Origin: an uncultured Alphaproteobacteria bacterium
GTDB lineage: Bacteria; Pseudomonadota; Alphaproteobacteria; RF32; CAG-239
Direction of reading: 5' to 3'
NCBI GenBank assembly: GCA_934254925.1
Contig: CAKQMD010000005.1
Span: 21,904 to 85,903 of the forward strand
Length of the DNA: 64,000 bases
Shown: in pieces, positions 1 through 10,188 of the stretch
Layout: each line of letters begins with the position of its first letter
Numbering within the stretch: position 1 is the stretch's first letter
The notes under the pieces: model-generated
Databases searched by the model: none
What the model was told of the DNA's origin: nothing
What the model saw: only the letters and a program-made list of their open reading frames with translations
Made by a program: the position numbers and the translations under genes

Positions 1-825
1 AAACTCCAAAGTTCCGGCGCTGGTATAGCCGATTTTTTCAACCGCCTTGCGCACAATGTCGCCGATTTCTTCCCTTTGTTGGCGATTGAGAGCCGGGGAC
101 GGAGTTTCTTCAATGACTTTCTGATTGTTGCGCTGAATGGAGCAGTCCCTTTCGCCCAGATGCACAACATGACCGTATTTGTCGGCCAGAACCTGCATTT
201 CAATATGCCGTGGCTTTTGCAGATATTTTTCCATATATACCACGTCGCTGGTAAAAGCAGCTTTGGCTTCGGCTTTGGCCATGGTAAAAGCTTCCTTCAT
301 TTCGTCATCGTTAAAGGCGATCTTCATGCCTTTGCCGCCGCCGCCGGCTGTCGCTTTGACAATAACCGGATAGCCGATTTTGTTGGCCCATTCAATGGCG
401 TGTTCGACGCTTTCCAAAGCCGGAGATCCCGGAGTAACGGGCAGGCCCGCTTCCTCGGCTGCCTTGCGGGCGGTGATCTTGTCGCCCATCAGGCGCATTT
501 GCGCCGAAGTCGGCCCGATGAAGGTGATTCCGTGTTCCTCGACCATTTCGGCAAAGTCTGCATTTTCGGACAAGAAGCCGAAACCCGGATGAATGGCGTC
601 TGCACCTGTGATTAATGCCGCGGAAATAATAGCGGACTTGTTGAGATAAGAATCAGCCGATCTGGCAGGGCCGATGCAAACGGCTTCGTCGGCCAGGCGC
701 ACATGCATGGCAGTTGCGTCGGCTTCCGAGTGAACGGCGACGGTTTTGATGCCCATTTCTCGGCAAGCTCGGTGAATTCTCAAAGCGACTTCGCCGCGGT
801 TGGCGATCAATACTTTTTCAAACAT
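1..825 (-). CDS. accC: Biotin carboxylase subunit of acetyl-CoA carboxylase (partial, C-terminus beyond window)
   Basis: Carboxylates the biotin of AccB with ATP and bicarbonate, the first step of fatty-acid synthesis in the cytoplasm. The reverse-strand frame starts at the ATG at 823-825 ([16 protein letters not shown], the typical AccC N-terminus) and stays open for 275 codons to the window edge, so about the first 60% of a usual ~450-residue protein is present. The ATP-grasp glycine-rich loop ([12 protein letters not shown]) and the [16 protein letters not shown] motif (here [12 protein letters not shown]) are visible. It lies 25 bp downstream of accB on the same strand, the usual accBC operon. 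Function is secure; only the truncation by the window limits the description. Confidence 0.96.
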   Translation of the reverse strand, partial: MFEKVLIANRGEVALRIHRACREMGIKTVAVHSEADATAMHVRLADEAVCIGPARSADSYLNKSAIISAALITGADAIHPGFGFLSENADFAEMVEEHGITFIGPTSAQMRLMGDKITARKAAEEAGLPVTPGSPALESVEHAIEWANKIGYPVIVKATAGGGGKGMKIAFNDDEMKEAFTMAKAEAKAAFTSDVVYMEKYLQKPRHIEMQVLADKYGHVVHLGERDCSIQRNNQKVIEETPSPALNRQQREEIGDIVRKAVEKIGYTSAGTLEF

Positions 826-850
826 AATCTAATCCTAGCAAGTTAAGACA

Positions 851-1339
851 CTATTCGATGATGATCAAAGGTTCTCCGTATTCGACGGGATCGCCTCCGG
901 CGACCAAAATCTTGGTCACTTTGCCGCCTTTGTGAGCTTTAACCGGATTAAACGTTTTCATAGCCTCAATCAAACAAACGGTATCGCCTTCGCTCACGCT
1001 GTCGCCGACTTTGACATAGTCGGGCGAATTGGGGTCGGCCGAAAGGTAAACAACACCCACCATCGGAGATTTGACGGCATTGGGGCTGTTTGAATAATCG
1101 GCTTCTTCGGCGACCGGAGCCGGTATGGCGGCGGGTTGTCCTGCCGGAGCGGGAAGCGGCGCTGCCTGAGGAGCCGGAGCAACCGGAGCGAACGAAGGCA
1201 GGGGAGCCGGGGTCGGCCGGTGATCTCGGGTCAGACAGATACGGCAGCCTTCGTCTTCATATTCCAGTTCGGTCAAATTGTTCTTGTCAAGAATTTCAGC
1301 CAGCTTGCTGATTACTTTGGGATCTAAAGAGTCGGACAT
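851..1339 (-). CDS. accB: Biotin carboxyl carrier protein of acetyl-CoA carboxylase
   Basis: Carries the biotin that shuttles carboxyl groups from AccC to the carboxyltransferase. At 162 residues it has the family's usual three-part layout: an N-terminal segment (1-45), an Ala/Pro-rich flexible linker (about 45-80), and a C-terminal biotinyl domain (about 85-162). The biotinylation motif EAMKTF is present, with the target lysine at residue 128. It is the first gene of the reverse-strand accBC operon, and the AT-rich gap at 1340-1638 separates it from the divergent efflux operon. Confidence 0.97.
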   Translation of the reverse strand: MSDSLDPKVISKLAEILDKNNLTELEYEDEGCRICLTRDHRPTPAPLPSFAPVAPAPQAAPLPAPAGQPAAIPAPVAEEADYSNSPNAVKSPMVGVVYLSADPNSPDYVKVGDSVSEGDTVCLIEAMKTFNPVKAHKGGKVTKILVAGGDPVEYGEPLIIIE

Positions 1340-1638
1340 AAGCTTTTATCTTTCTTTGTAGTTAAATGATACACAAACACTTCACATTTTTAACGCCGAT
1401 TTTTTTAAATAACAACAAAAATATGTAAATATTATCGAAAATACGCAAAAAATCTTCAAAAACGCATTAATTTTCGCAGATTTTTCAAAATCGTCGTTTA
1501 TTAAAAAAATAAAGTTGTATTTTAAAATTTAAACCACCTAAAGAAGAAAAATTAATATTGTGCCTTTTCACTTGAATTAAGAAGGAGGCTAATTATTTAA
1601 AACTTGTCATAACAATAAGTTCAACCAAGGAAAGCGCA
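1340..1638. other. AT-rich divergent intergenic region
   Basis: About 300 bp between accB (reverse) and the efflux operon (forward). It is very AT-rich with long A and T runs and no supported gene. A weak forward promoter candidate is TTGAAT-N16-TATTTA near 1574-1601. The strong ribosome-binding-like string AAGGAGG near 1583 is not followed by a start codon at useful distance. No adjacent TetR- or MarR-type regulator of the efflux pump is encoded. Confidence 0.4.
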
Positions 1639-2775
1639 ATGCAAAACCCGACCGAAAAAAAGACGTACAGCCGTCTGCTGCTCATTCTGATTATAATCGC
1701 GGCCGTCGCCGCCCTGACAATGCATTCGGCGCAGAGCAAAACGGAGGAAAAACCGCAATTGACGGTTAATGTTGCACCGCTGCAGGCTGAGGACATAAGC
1801 TTGAATCGCTCTTACATCGGTTATGTCACTCCCATTCATTCGGTTGACCTTGTGCCGTATATTAACGGTTATCTGGAAGAAATCAGCGTCAAAGGGGGAG
1901 AAACGGTCAAAGCCGGCGAAACGCTAATAAAAATAGAGCAAAGCCAGTACAAGGCTTCCCTGGATGCTGCCAAAGCCGCACAACAGCAGGCGGAAGCGAC
2001 TTTTAACAACGCCAAGGTTTATTATGACCGCATCAAACGTGCCGGAGAAAAGGCTATTTCCAAAACCGACCGCGACAATGCCAAGGCATCCTATCTTTCG
2101 GCTTTGGCCGCCGTTTCCAAAGCCAAGGCCGACGTGGCTCTGGCGCGGGTAAACTATGATTATACCGTCATCAAGGCTCCCATTGACGGTGTGGTCGGCA
2201 CGATAGACCTGACCAAGGGTAATTATGTGTCTCCCGGTTCGGCGCCTTTGGCCAAAATTGTGCAATATGATCCAATCCGCGTCGTCTTTTCCATCACCGA
2301 CAAGGACTATCTTGAAGAACAGTCCCGACACCCCGGAGCGTTGTTTGAGGGAGAAAAGATTGTCATCCGCCTTGCCGACGGCAGCTTGTTCGACCGGGCC
2401 GGAGAATACAAATACCTCAATAACGAAATCGACCGCAGCACTAATTCCATCGCCGTCTATGCCGACTTTGCCAACGAGCGCCGCCTGTTGGTTCCCAATG
2501 CTTATGTTGATGTTTTGATTGAAAAGAAACTTGCCGACGTCGTCCGTCTGCGGCAAAACCTCGTCACCATGACGCCGGAAGGAAACTACATTAACATGAT
2601 CCGTGACGGCAAGCTGGTTCGCGCCAAGATCAACATCATTGCTACCGATGGCAACGATTATATTTTGGAAAACACCTTCAAAGCCGGCGACCAAGTTGTT
2701 TTGGACAAGCTTGGCCGCATTGCCCCCAATACGGTCATTAAGACTAAAACCGCCGCCCTCGGGGAGAAAAACTGA
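1639..2775 (+). CDS. RND efflux periplasmic adaptor (membrane fusion protein)
   Basis: Links the inner-membrane RND pump to the outer-membrane channel. The 378-residue protein has an uncleaved-looking N-terminal membrane segment (about residues 12-30) without a lipobox. A biotinyl-lipoyl-like half ([17 protein letters not shown]) follows, then an Ala/Lys-rich alpha-helical hairpin (about 105-170) and the matching second lipoyl half ([13 protein letters not shown]), then the beta-barrel and membrane-proximal domains. This is the AcrA/MexA family order. It is the first gene of a three-gene operon and its stop overlaps the pump's start by one base (TGATG). Substrates cannot be deduced. Confidence 0.93.
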   Translation: MQNPTEKKTYSRLLLILIIIAAVAALTMHSAQSKTEEKPQLTVNVAPLQAEDISLNRSYIGYVTPIHSVDLVPYINGYLEEISVKGGETVKAGETLIKIEQSQYKASLDAAKAAQQQAEATFNNAKVYYDRIKRAGEKAISKTDRDNAKASYLSALAAVSKAKADVALARVNYDYTVIKAPIDGVVGTIDLTKGNYVSPGSAPLAKIVQYDPIRVVFSITDKDYLEEQSRHPGALFEGEKIVIRLADGSLFDRAGEYKYLNNEIDRSTNSIAVYADFANERRLLVPNAYVDVLIEKKLADVVRLRQNLVTMTPEGNYINMIRDGKLVRAKINIIATDGNDYILENTFKAGDQVVLDKLGRIAPNTVIKTKTAALGEKN

Positions 2776-5700
2776 TGTTTTCAGCTTATTTTATCGATAA
2801 ACCGCGGTTTGCCGGCGTCATATCCATCATCATGGTGCTGTTGGGGTTGCTGGCGATTGCCGTTTTGCCGATTTCGCAATACCCGCAGATTACGCCGCCG
2901 CAGATTGTTGTTTCCGCCACTTATCCCGGTGCCAGCGCCCAAGTGGTGGTTGATACCGTGGCTATCCCGATTGAAAATCAGATCAACGGTGTCGAGGGCA
3001 TGCTTTACATGTCGTCGACCTCTGACGACGACGGTTCTTATCAGCTGACGATTACCTTTGATATCGGCACGGATCCCGACATTGCCCAAGTGAAGGTGGA
3101 AAATCGCCTGCAACAGGTGACGTCTCAGCTTCCGACCATTGTTAATGAAGAAGGGTTGACAGTAAAAACCCAGTCGGCCAATATTTTGGCGATGCTGATT
3201 TTGCGTTCTCCCAACAATACTTATGATGATCTTTATCTCAGCAATTTTGCCTATACCAACATTCAAAATCCGCTGGCCCGCGTGGACGGTATCGGCAGCG
3301 TAGACATTTACGGTCCGCAGTATTCCATGCGCATTTGGCTGAATTCCGAGCGCCTGACCTCCCTCGGCTTGGACAGCAATGACATTGTGACCGCGATAGA
3401 ATCTCAAAATACCCAGGCCTCCATCGGTGAAGTCGGCGCCGCGCCATCCGGGCCGGATACGGCGGTTGTTCTGTCTTTGACGGCTAAGGGGCTGCTTAAT
3501 GACGTCGAAGACTTTAAGAACATCATCGTAACCACTTCTGCCGACGGCGGTATTGTACGCCTGAAAGACGTTGCCCGTATAGAACTCGGAGCCGATACTT
3601 ATAACATGAACGCGCATTTTGACAATTCTCCCTCGGTGGTTATTGGGCTCAGCCAAACGCCGAATTCCAATTCTTTGGAGATTATGAAAAATGTTGAAAA
3701 AGAAATCGAAACCCTGAAAAAAGATTTTCCCGCAGACATGGAATTTGCCACGGCCTACGATTCTACCAAGTTTGTCAAAGCCTCGATTCAAAGCATTTTG
3801 GAAACCCTGATCATTACTTTTTCTCTGGTCGTTTTGGTGACTTATCTGTTTTTGCAGAAAATGAAAACCACGCTGATCCCATTGATTACCATTCCGGTGT
3901 CGCTGATAGCCACCTTTGCCGTGATTTACCTGCTGGGATTTGACATTAACATTTTGACGCTGTTTGCCATGATTTTGGCCATCGGTTTGGTTGTGGATGA
4001 TGCCATTATCGTGGTAGAGCGCGTTGAATACCTGATGAGTTATGAAAAAATGGACGCTAAGGCCGCTGCGGTAAAAGCCATGCAACAAATTGCCAGCGCG
4101 ATTATCGCCACCACCTTTGTCCTCTTGTCAATTTTTATTCCCGTCGGGCTGATGGCCGGTATTACCGGAAAAATTTATCAGCAGTTTGCCGTTACCATTG
4201 CCACGGCGGTTGTCTTTTCGGCCTTTAACGCGCTGACGCTCAGTCCGTCTTTGTGCGCCATTTTTCTGCGCGGCGACAAAAATGAAAATCCGCAAGGCTT
4301 TTTCAAATGGTTTAACGAGACGATTGACTTTTTCAAAGAAAAATATTTAAGCGTTGTCGGCTATTTCTCTTCCTACCTGAAAGTGACGGCTCTGGTGATT
4401 GTTGCTGCCATAGCGGTCACTTGGATCGGCTTTCGTTTAACGGCCACGTCTTTTCTGCCGGAAGAAGACCAGGGCATTGTTTTTGCCAATTTCCAACTGC
4501 GGGACACGGCAACCATCACCCAGACGAACCGTCTTTTGGCCGAAGCCGGAGACAAGATTTTGAAGATGGACGGCGTGGAATATTTCATCTCCGTTGCCGG
4601 TTACAGTTTGCTAGGTGGTGGCGGAGAAAACGTTGCTCTTGGCGTGATCGGTTTGCAAGACTGGTCAAAACGCAAGACCAAGACTTTGTCGATTGAAGGC
4701 CTGACCGCCTCTCTGAGCGAAATGTTTGCCGGCAATCCCGAAGCCGAAATTCAGTTCTTTGCGCCGCCCTCAATCCCCGGCATCGGCCAAAGCAACGGCT
4801 TGAGCTTGGAGCTTTTGGCTCGCAACGGCAACCTGACGCCAAACCAGCTTTATCAGACCATGGGAGAATTCCTCATGGCCCTTAATGAGAACAAGAGCCT
4901 GTCTTATGCCTTCAGCACGTTTACCGCCGATACCCCGCATATTTACTTGGATATTGACCGTACGAAGCTGGAAGCGTACAACATCCCGGTTGCCAATTTG
5001 TTTACGGCCCTGCAAAACAATCTCGGCTCGCGTTATATCAACAACATCACCCTCAGCGGCCAGGTGAACAAGGTGATTATTCAGGCGGATTATCAATATC
5101 GTCAAAACGTAAATAACGTCGAAAACCTGTACGTTCGCTCCACCACCGGCGATATGATTCGCGTCAAGAGTTTTGCTGACGTCAGCACCACCGTTTCGCC
5201 AAAAATCATCTATCGCTATAATCAGTATACCAATGCCTCGATCGTGGCTCAGGCGGCCGAGAGCGTCAGTACCGGAACGGCGATTGACGCGGTACGCGAA
5301 ACGGCGGCCAAAATTCTTCCTTCCGGCTATGACATCGCCTGGACCGGACTGAGCCTGCAGGAGGTGGAAGCAGCCGGTTTGGCCACCTTCCTCATCTCTT
5401 TGGCGCTGATCTTTTGCTATCTGTTTCTGGTGGCTTTGTATGAGAGCTGGATGCTGGCCTTTTCCGTGATGTTTTCCACCGTGTTTTCTATCATCGGCGC
5501 ATTGATCGGTTTGTATGTGATGGGGCAGTCCTTAAGCATTTATGCCCAGCTCGGTCTGATTATGTTGATAGGTCTGGCTGCCAAAAACGCGATTCTGATT
5601 GTTGAATTTACCAAAGCTTATCGCGATGACGGCGCACCGATTCTGGAAGCGGCCAGATTAGGCGCCTCCGAAAGATTCCGCGCTGTGCTGATGACCGCAC

Positions 5701-5990
5701 TGACCTTTATTCTCGGCGTGTTTCCGATGATTATTGCCACCGGGGCCGGCGCGTCTTCGCAAATTGCCATCGGCACCTCCGTTTTCTTTGGCATGATTGC
5801 TGCCACCTTTGTCGGCATCATTTTCATTCCGGCATTGTTTGCCTTGTTTGAAACCATAAAGGAAAAGGCCGGAGGTGGCCGCGAAGAAGCCGAAATCCAG
5901 GCGCAAAACAAGGCGCAGGGCAATCCTCTCGGGATAAAATACGTACCGGAAAAAACTTCTCACAAGCGGGGCGGTCATGACAAAAAATAA
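2775..5990 (+). CDS. RND family multidrug efflux permease (HAE1, AcrB/MexB type)
   Basis: Proton-driven inner-membrane pump that extrudes amphiphilic compounds through a tripartite complex. Its length of 1071 residues matches the family (about 1030-1070). The N-terminus ([19 protein letters not shown]) is the family's cytoplasmic start and TM1. The proton-relay aspartates in TM4 are present as the pair D408-D409 in [14 protein letters not shown]. The second half repeats the fold with the usual [13 protein letters not shown] motif in TM10. It overlaps the adaptor by 1 bp and the outer-membrane channel gene by 14 bp, which suggests translational coupling. Confidence 0.96.
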   Translation: MFSAYFIDKPRFAGVISIIMVLLGLLAIAVLPISQYPQITPPQIVVSATYPGASAQVVVDTVAIPIENQINGVEGMLYMSSTSDDDGSYQLTITFDIGTDPDIAQVKVENRLQQVTSQLPTIVNEEGLTVKTQSANILAMLILRSPNNTYDDLYLSNFAYTNIQNPLARVDGIGSVDIYGPQYSMRIWLNSERLTSLGLDSNDIVTAIESQNTQASIGEVGAAPSGPDTAVVLSLTAKGLLNDVEDFKNIIVTTSADGGIVRLKDVARIELGADTYNMNAHFDNSPSVVIGLSQTPNSNSLEIMKNVEKEIETLKKDFPADMEFATAYDSTKFVKASIQSILETLIITFSLVVLVTYLFLQKMKTTLIPLITIPVSLIATFAVIYLLGFDINILTLFAMILAIGLVVDDAIIVVERVEYLMSYEKMDAKAAAVKAMQQIASAIIATTFVLLSIFIPVGLMAGITGKIYQQFAVTIATAVVFSAFNALTLSPSLCAIFLRGDKNENPQGFFKWFNETIDFFKEKYLSVVGYFSSYLKVTALVIVAAIAVTWIGFRLTATSFLPEEDQGIVFANFQLRDTATITQTNRLLAEAGDKILKMDGVEYFISVAGYSLLGGGGENVALGVIGLQDWSKRKTKTLSIEGLTASLSEMFAGNPEAEIQFFAPPSIPGIGQSNGLSLELLARNGNLTPNQLYQTMGEFLMALNENKSLSYAFSTFTADTPHIYLDIDRTKLEAYNIPVANLFTALQNNLGSRYINNITLSGQVNKVIIQADYQYRQNVNNVENLYVRSTTGDMIRVKSFADVSTTVSPKIIYRYNQYTNASIVAQAAESVSTGTAIDAVRETAAKILPSGYDIAWTGLSLQEVEAAGLATFLISLALIFCYLFLVALYESWMLAFSVMFSTVFSIIGALIGLYVMGQSLSIYAQLGLIMLIGLAAKNAILIVEFTKAYRDDGAPILEAARLGASERFRAVLMTALTFILGVFPMIIATGAGASSQIAIGTSVFFGMIAATFVGIIFIPALFALFETIKEKAGGGREEAEIQAQNKAQGNPLGIKYVPEKTSHKRGGHDKK

Positions 5991-7491
5991 ATGGTTAATC
6001 AGTTTCAGCATGGTTTTGTTGGCTTCCTGCAGCAGCGTCGGGCCTGATTATGAGCGTCCGCAGTTCTATTCGGCGCCGGAGATCAAAAAGTCTTTGGACC
6101 TCAAGCCCGAACAGGCCCGCCCAATTGCCAAAGATTGGTATAAAAGCTTTAACGATCCGGTGCTCAACCGTTTGATCGCCGAGGCCGGAGCCGATAATCC
6201 CAATGTCAAGGCGACGATTCACAAGTTGCGTCAGGCGCGGCAGAACCTCAAAATCAATGCCGTCAATAATTTGCCCAAACTCAGCGCGGACGGAAGCTAC
6301 CATTATATGAAAGACAACCAGAGCTACGGCATGGCTCTGTCGACGGATTATTATCAGGCGGGGTTGGACGCTTCTTGGGAAATTGATATCTGGGGCGGCG
6401 GCCGTCGGCTGACGGAACAGACTTTGGCCTTGTATCAGGGAGCGGCGTCGGCGTTGGATAACGTCCGTTTAAGTCTGACTGCCGAAGTTGCCAATAATTA
6501 CATAGCGCTTCGCGTTGCCGACGAACAGCTGCGCATAGCCAAAAGAAACTTGAAGATCCAAGAAAACATTTATGATCTGGTCAAGCAAAAATATGACGTC
6601 GGTTTGGCTGACGATATCAGCCTTAACCAGGCGCGTTATATTGTTGAAACGACGCGCGAAACCATTCCTCAGTTGGAATATCAAATTGAGGCGTACCGTA
6701 ATTCTCTGGCCATTTTGAGCGGTAAACTGCCCGGACAGCTGGAGGAAATGCTGCAGATAAAGGAAAACAATCTGGTGCGCCGCCGCTTCAACTATGATCT
6801 GGCCAAGCTTTATCAGTTGCCGGCAGATGTCTTGCGGGATCGTCCCGATGTGCAGATTTCCGAACAAAACCTGATTGCCAAAAACGCCGCCGTCGGCCAG
6901 GCCGTTGCCCAGATGCTGCCCAATGTCAGTCTGAGCGCTTTCTTCGGCTTCCAATCGCGAAATCTCGGCCGTTTGTTCAGCTCAGCGACGGATACCTACA
7001 ACTATTCGCCATCGTTGACTTTGCCGATTTTTCAATGGGGACAGTTGGTAAATAATGTAAAATTGCAAAAAGAAATCAAAAAGGAATATTTTTATCTTTA
7101 TCAACAAAGTCTGCTAAATGCTGCCAACGAGGTGAAAAACGCCATGGTTTCGGTAGAAAAAGAATATCATAAAAACCAATCCTCCCGGGAAGCCGTTTTG
7201 TCTCAGCAGGAAGTCGCCTCCTTAACCTTAAGCAAATATAAGGAAGGGCTGATAGATTTTAACGACGTTCTGACCTCTCAGCAAAATCTTTTGGAGTCTC
7301 AAAATACTCTGATTGCCAGTAACGGCGCCATTTATCAAAACATCATCAGTTTTTACAAGTCTGTCGGCGGCGGTTATCGGACGCATTACGATTATAAAGC
7401 GCCTTGCTCGGGCTGCGAGGTTAATCGTCGCCAAAAGGAGGCGGCGCAAAAATCGGATACCGTCGCGGCTGTTCATAATGATGCAGATTGA
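5977..7491 (+). CDS. Outer-membrane efflux lipoprotein (NodT/OprM family)
   Basis: The TolC-like exit duct of the RND pump. The 504-residue protein begins with a lipoprotein signal (LLASC, cysteine at about residue 18) and the family's typical mature start [10 protein letters not shown]. Two homologous halves of long helices and beta strands follow, including [10 protein letters not shown], a hallmark of the second half. The last about 40 residues are a polar, cysteine-containing tail unusual for the family ([12 protein letters not shown]). Its 3' end overlaps the convergent lipoprotein gene (7421-7897) by 71 bp, so the tail is encoded antisense to that gene's C-terminal part. Confidence 0.95.
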   Translation: MTKNKWLISFSMVLLASCSSVGPDYERPQFYSAPEIKKSLDLKPEQARPIAKDWYKSFNDPVLNRLIAEAGADNPNVKATIHKLRQARQNLKINAVNNLPKLSADGSYHYMKDNQSYGMALSTDYYQAGLDASWEIDIWGGGRRLTEQTLALYQGAASALDNVRLSLTAEVANNYIALRVADEQLRIAKRNLKIQENIYDLVKQKYDVGLADDISLNQARYIVETTRETIPQLEYQIEAYRNSLAILSGKLPGQLEEMLQIKENNLVRRRFNYDLAKLYQLPADVLRDRPDVQISEQNLIAKNAAVGQAVAQMLPNVSLSAFFGFQSRNLGRLFSSATDTYNYSPSLTLPIFQWGQLVNNVKLQKEIKKEYFYLYQQSLLNAANEVKNAMVSVEKEYHKNQSSREAVLSQQEVASLTLSKYKEGLIDFNDVLTSQQNLLESQNTLIASNGAIYQNIISFYKSVGGGYRTHYDYKAPCSGCEVNRRQKEAAQKSDTVAAVHNDAD

Positions 7492-7897
7492 TGTTGGTAA
7501 TTTCGGGAATGTCATGCTCCCGATTCCAGTAGCCTTTGCTTTCCATGCATTTTCGATATTCGATGGGGTTAACGTCCTCGTCGTTTCGGCGGGAATTAAC
7601 CATCAGGGGTTGAGCGCCGGGGTAAGGAACGTAAGATGCCCAAATTCCTTTGTCGGCATGCCAGTCGGCACGTGTATTGAGCTTAGTTTCTTCCGAATAA
7701 AACCAGGTACGAAAATCCGGCCATAATTTGAATTCTTTGGCTTTGTTCAGACATTCTGTATGGTCCGTGGAAAACTTTTGCACGCCGGTATTGTCTCTTT
7801 CCCAGTGATAAACCACTTGACCGCTGCCTTTGTACAGATAAGTGCAGGACCCGAGGGCCAAAAGAAAAGCAAGCGGCAGAAAAGCTTTTTTGTTCAT
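7421..7897 (-). CDS. Small lipoprotein of unknown function
   Basis: The 158-residue protein has a clear lipoprotein signal: MNKK, a hydrophobic core and LGSC with the cysteine at residue 18. The mature part is rich in Trp and Tyr and carries paired cysteines (HTECLNKAKEF and EYRKCMESKGYW), a spacing often seen in small envelope lipoproteins. I do not recognise a named family. It lies 11 bp downstream of a GST-type gene on the same strand and probably shares its transcript. It overlaps the efflux channel gene tail-to-tail. Confidence 0.8.
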   Translation of the reverse strand: MNKKAFLPLAFLLALGSCTYLYKGSGQVVYHWERDNTGVQKFSTDHTECLNKAKEFKLWPDFRTWFYSEETKLNTRADWHADKGIWASYVPYPGAQPLMVNSRRNDEDVNPIEYRKCMESKGYWNREHDIPEITNINLHHYEQPRRYPIFAPPPFGDD

Positions 7898-7908
7898 TTT
7901 TTCAATCC

Positions 7909-8574
7909 TCAGAAATCCAAATTGGCATAGTTTTTCGACGGCAAAATTCCCTTAATGTTGTCTTTTAGGATATCTTTGAAACAGGGACGGGACTTCACCT
8001 TGGAATACCACAATTTGGCATTTTTATAGCCATCCCAGGGAACGTCGCCGAGATAGTCGATAATTGAAAAATGCGCTGCTGCCGTAATGTCTGCCAGGGA
8101 AAAGTCCTCTCCCGCCAGATAATTGTTGCGCTCCGCCAGCCAGTCGGTGTATTCAAGATGAAAATTGAGGTTGTTCAGGCCGGCCTTCAACACGCGGGAA
8201 TCCGGCGCGCCGCCTTTGGAAAAACGCTTGTGAATTTTTTCCGCGGCGATATGACGATACACTTCCCGATAAAATTTCTCGTCAAACCATTCGGTCATCC
8301 GTCGCACCTCGGCGCGTTGCCGGGGATCGGTCCCCAGAAGGTTAACTTCGGGATTGACCTCTTCCAGATATTCGCTAATGGCGTAATTACCGGAGATGAC
8401 CCTGCCGTCGTTGATGAAAACCGGCAAATTCCCTCCCGGATTCAACTTAAAAAAGTCTTCGGAAAGGTTCCACGGCTCTTCTTCGCGTAAAACAAACAGC
8501 ATGCGTTTTTCGGTCATCATGATCCGAATTTTTCTGGCGGCCGGCTCGGCGGGGTGATGAATAAGCAAAACCAT
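7909..8574 (-). CDS. Glutathione S-transferase family protein
   Basis: The 221-residue protein has an N-terminal thioredoxin-like half (about 1-80) ending in GNLPVFINDGRVISGNYAI. This is the cis-Pro and Ser-rich glutathione-binding region seen in GSTs. The all-helical C-terminal half contains the N-capping-box-like motif LAGEDFSLADITAA. The combination identifies the GST superfamily but not the substrate. It is likely co-transcribed with the downstream lipoprotein (11 bp gap). Confidence 0.88.
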   Translation of the reverse strand: MVLLIHHPAEPAARKIRIMMTEKRMLFVLREEEPWNLSEDFFKLNPGGNLPVFINDGRVISGNYAISEYLEEVNPEVNLLGTDPRQRAEVRRMTEWFDEKFYREVYRHIAAEKIHKRFSKGGAPDSRVLKAGLNNLNFHLEYTDWLAERNNYLAGEDFSLADITAAAHFSIIDYLGDVPWDGYKNAKLWYSKVKSRPCFKDILKDNIKGILPSKNYANLDF

Positions 8575-8662
8575 CTGATCTTTTACCTGTAATCTGAATC
8601 TCTCGTTATTTGAAATAAGTTTAACCTTTTGAATTTAAAGGTCAAGCGGCCAGGCTCATTTA

Positions 8663-9547
8663 TCATTGTTTTTTATCGGAAAGCTGGTTCTCCTCCAGAG
8701 CGTAGGCCGGCGGAACGATGCCCCGGCTTTCCTTCTCCGCTTGGACAACCAGGTCGATCAGCTTTTGCCGGATTTTTTTCTGATTTTCCGGATCTTCGCT
8801 GAAGCGCGTCAGGCGTTGTACCAAAAATTTGCGATAAGGCGAAATCTTGGAAACTCCGATAAATAACGGCATTTTCCAGACGACTTGCCGAGAAATGCCG
8901 ATTTTGTCTCTCAGGCCGAGTTTCGATGCTTCAATCAGTCCGAAATACTGGCTGATCATGATATAGTCGATTTTGCCGGTAAACAGCTTCTCAAACAGTT
9001 CATAAGAGCTGTCGACGACTTCCAACTGATAAGCGGCCATTTGTTCACTGACGTAATCGCTGTAAAATTCCCGTCCGCTGCGGGCGCCTTTGAGCTTTTT
9101 CAGATCGTCGAGCGTTTTGACCTTTTCAATGTTTTGCGGCAACATGAAAATGGTAATCGGGTTGTCGATGATGGCGGGGTAAACATATTCCAAACCGCGA
9201 TACAGTTGCGTTTCGTGATAAATTCCCAAAATCATGTCGATGTTACCGGAGCGCACTTTCCTTACCGCCTGCGGATAAGTTTCGTACCACATGACGTATT
9301 TGAGCTTAAAATCGCCGGACTGCGCTGCAAAATCGCTGATAAACTGGTTGAAAACCCCGGTATAGTCGTAGCGCCCCTCGCTTTCCGGATCGGTCGTTTC
9401 TCCGAAAGGCGGATAGTTGTAAAACCCCGTTACCTTGATGTCCGTATATTTGGTAGGCACTTCGTTGTCGATGATTTTGATGGCCGCAGCCGGTTTTATA
9501 ACCAGGCTGGCCAAAAGAACAACGACTAAAGTCTGCAGTGTTTTCAT
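8663..9547 (-). CDS. Periplasmic solute-binding protein, family 3-like
   Basis: The 294-residue protein has a Sec signal peptide (MKTLQTLVVVLLASLVIKPAAA, cleaved near residue 22). The mature part shows features of bacterial type-3 periplasmic binding proteins: the early motif GFYNYPPF, the mid-chain GNIDMILGIY and LDDLKKLKGARSG, and a C-terminal helical end. No permease or ATPase gene is adjacent, so it may be an orphan binding protein or a sensor partner. Ligand unknown. Confidence 0.82.
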   Translation of the reverse strand: MKTLQTLVVVLLASLVIKPAAAIKIIDNEVPTKYTDIKVTGFYNYPPFGETTDPESEGRYDYTGVFNQFISDFAAQSGDFKLKYVMWYETYPQAVRKVRSGNIDMILGIYHETQLYRGLEYVYPAIIDNPITIFMLPQNIEKVKTLDDLKKLKGARSGREFYSDYVSEQMAAYQLEVVDSSYELFEKLFTGKIDYIMISQYFGLIEASKLGLRDKIGISRQVVWKMPLFIGVSKISPYRKFLVQRLTRFSEDPENQKKIRQKLIDLVVQAEKESRGIVPPAYALEENQLSDKKQ

Positions 9548-9672
9548 TATCTTTTACCTTTAAATTTTTCACTTTTCATAGTAATATAAATTTAAGTAAA
9601 CACAAATTTAACACAATTATGTTAAAAAAACTTTTAGATGTCATAATCTTGTAAAAAATTAGGTGTTGAAAA

Positions 9673-10044
9673 ATGAATGTTTCTCAAAATTACAGTCAAA
9701 ACGAAATCTCTTCCCTCGGGCAGAGCGAGCTGGAAAGCCGGGCTTTGATCCGGACGGCTTCGGCTCTGAACAACATTCGCGAAAACTGGGAACAGAAAAA
9801 AAGCGAACTGACCGAAGCCCTGGAAAAAAATCGCCGCCTGTGGACGATTATTGCTGCCGCAATGAACGAGGAAAATTGCCGCCAGCCCGCAGATGTAAGA
9901 AAAAACATCGTCAACTTGGCCATGTTCGTCTTTCAGCGGACGGTGGACATCATGCTCACGCCCAAGCCGGAAAGCCTGAGCGTCTTGATTAATATCAATA
10001 TGAATATTGCCAAAGGCCTCAACGGTTCCCCCGGCGGTAAATGA
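9673..10044 (+). CDS. flaF: Flagellar biosynthesis regulator FlaF
   Basis: A small (123 residues) helical protein of the FlaF family, which in Alphaproteobacteria is needed for flagellin translation or secretion. Visible family features are the ESRALIRTASALNNIRENW-like N-terminal helix, the NRRLWTII motif and the INLAMFVF-like segment (here IVNLAMFVF). It precedes flgE but is separated from it by an intrinsic terminator (10071-10094) and a separate sigma54-type promoter, so it is probably transcribed alone. Confidence 0.88.
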   Translation: MNVSQNYSQNEISSLGQSELESRALIRTASALNNIRENWEQKKSELTEALEKNRRLWTIIAAAMNEENCRQPADVRKNIVNLAMFVFQRTVDIMLTPKPESLSVLININMNIAKGLNGSPGGK

Positions 10045-10070
10045 TGAAATGCGCGCAAGAATTGGTTGCG

Positions 10071-10094
10071 GCCGGAAGTATTCCGGCTTTTTTT
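10071..10094 (+). terminator. Intrinsic terminator of flaF
   Basis: Stem GCCGGAA / TTCCGGC with a 3-nt loop followed by seven T. It lies 27 bp after the flaF stop and before the flgE promoter. Confidence 0.92.
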
Positions 10095-10133
10095 ATGCCT
10101 TCTTAGCAAAATTTAAAACGGAAATGCTGAAAA

Positions 10134-10149
10134 CGGCACACTATTTGCA
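10134..10149 (+). promoter_or_regulatory. Sigma54-type promoter upstream of flgE
   Basis: CGGCAC-N5-TTGCA matches the -24/-12 consensus, with GG (10135-10136) and GC (10147-10148) separated by exactly 10 nt. It lies 40 bp upstream of the flgE start and downstream of the flaF terminator. Sigma54 control of hook genes is established in Caulobacter-type flagellar hierarchies. Confidence 0.8.
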
Positions 10150-10188
10150 TGGTAAAATCTAAGATTAATCAGATAAAAGAGGTTGACA

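Noticed and set aside
2781..4088. Long open frame antisense to the RND permease (435 codons)
   Set aside because: It lies fully inside a clear AcrB-type gene, has unnatural composition (His/Gln/Asn-rich), and has no ribosome site or family resemblance.
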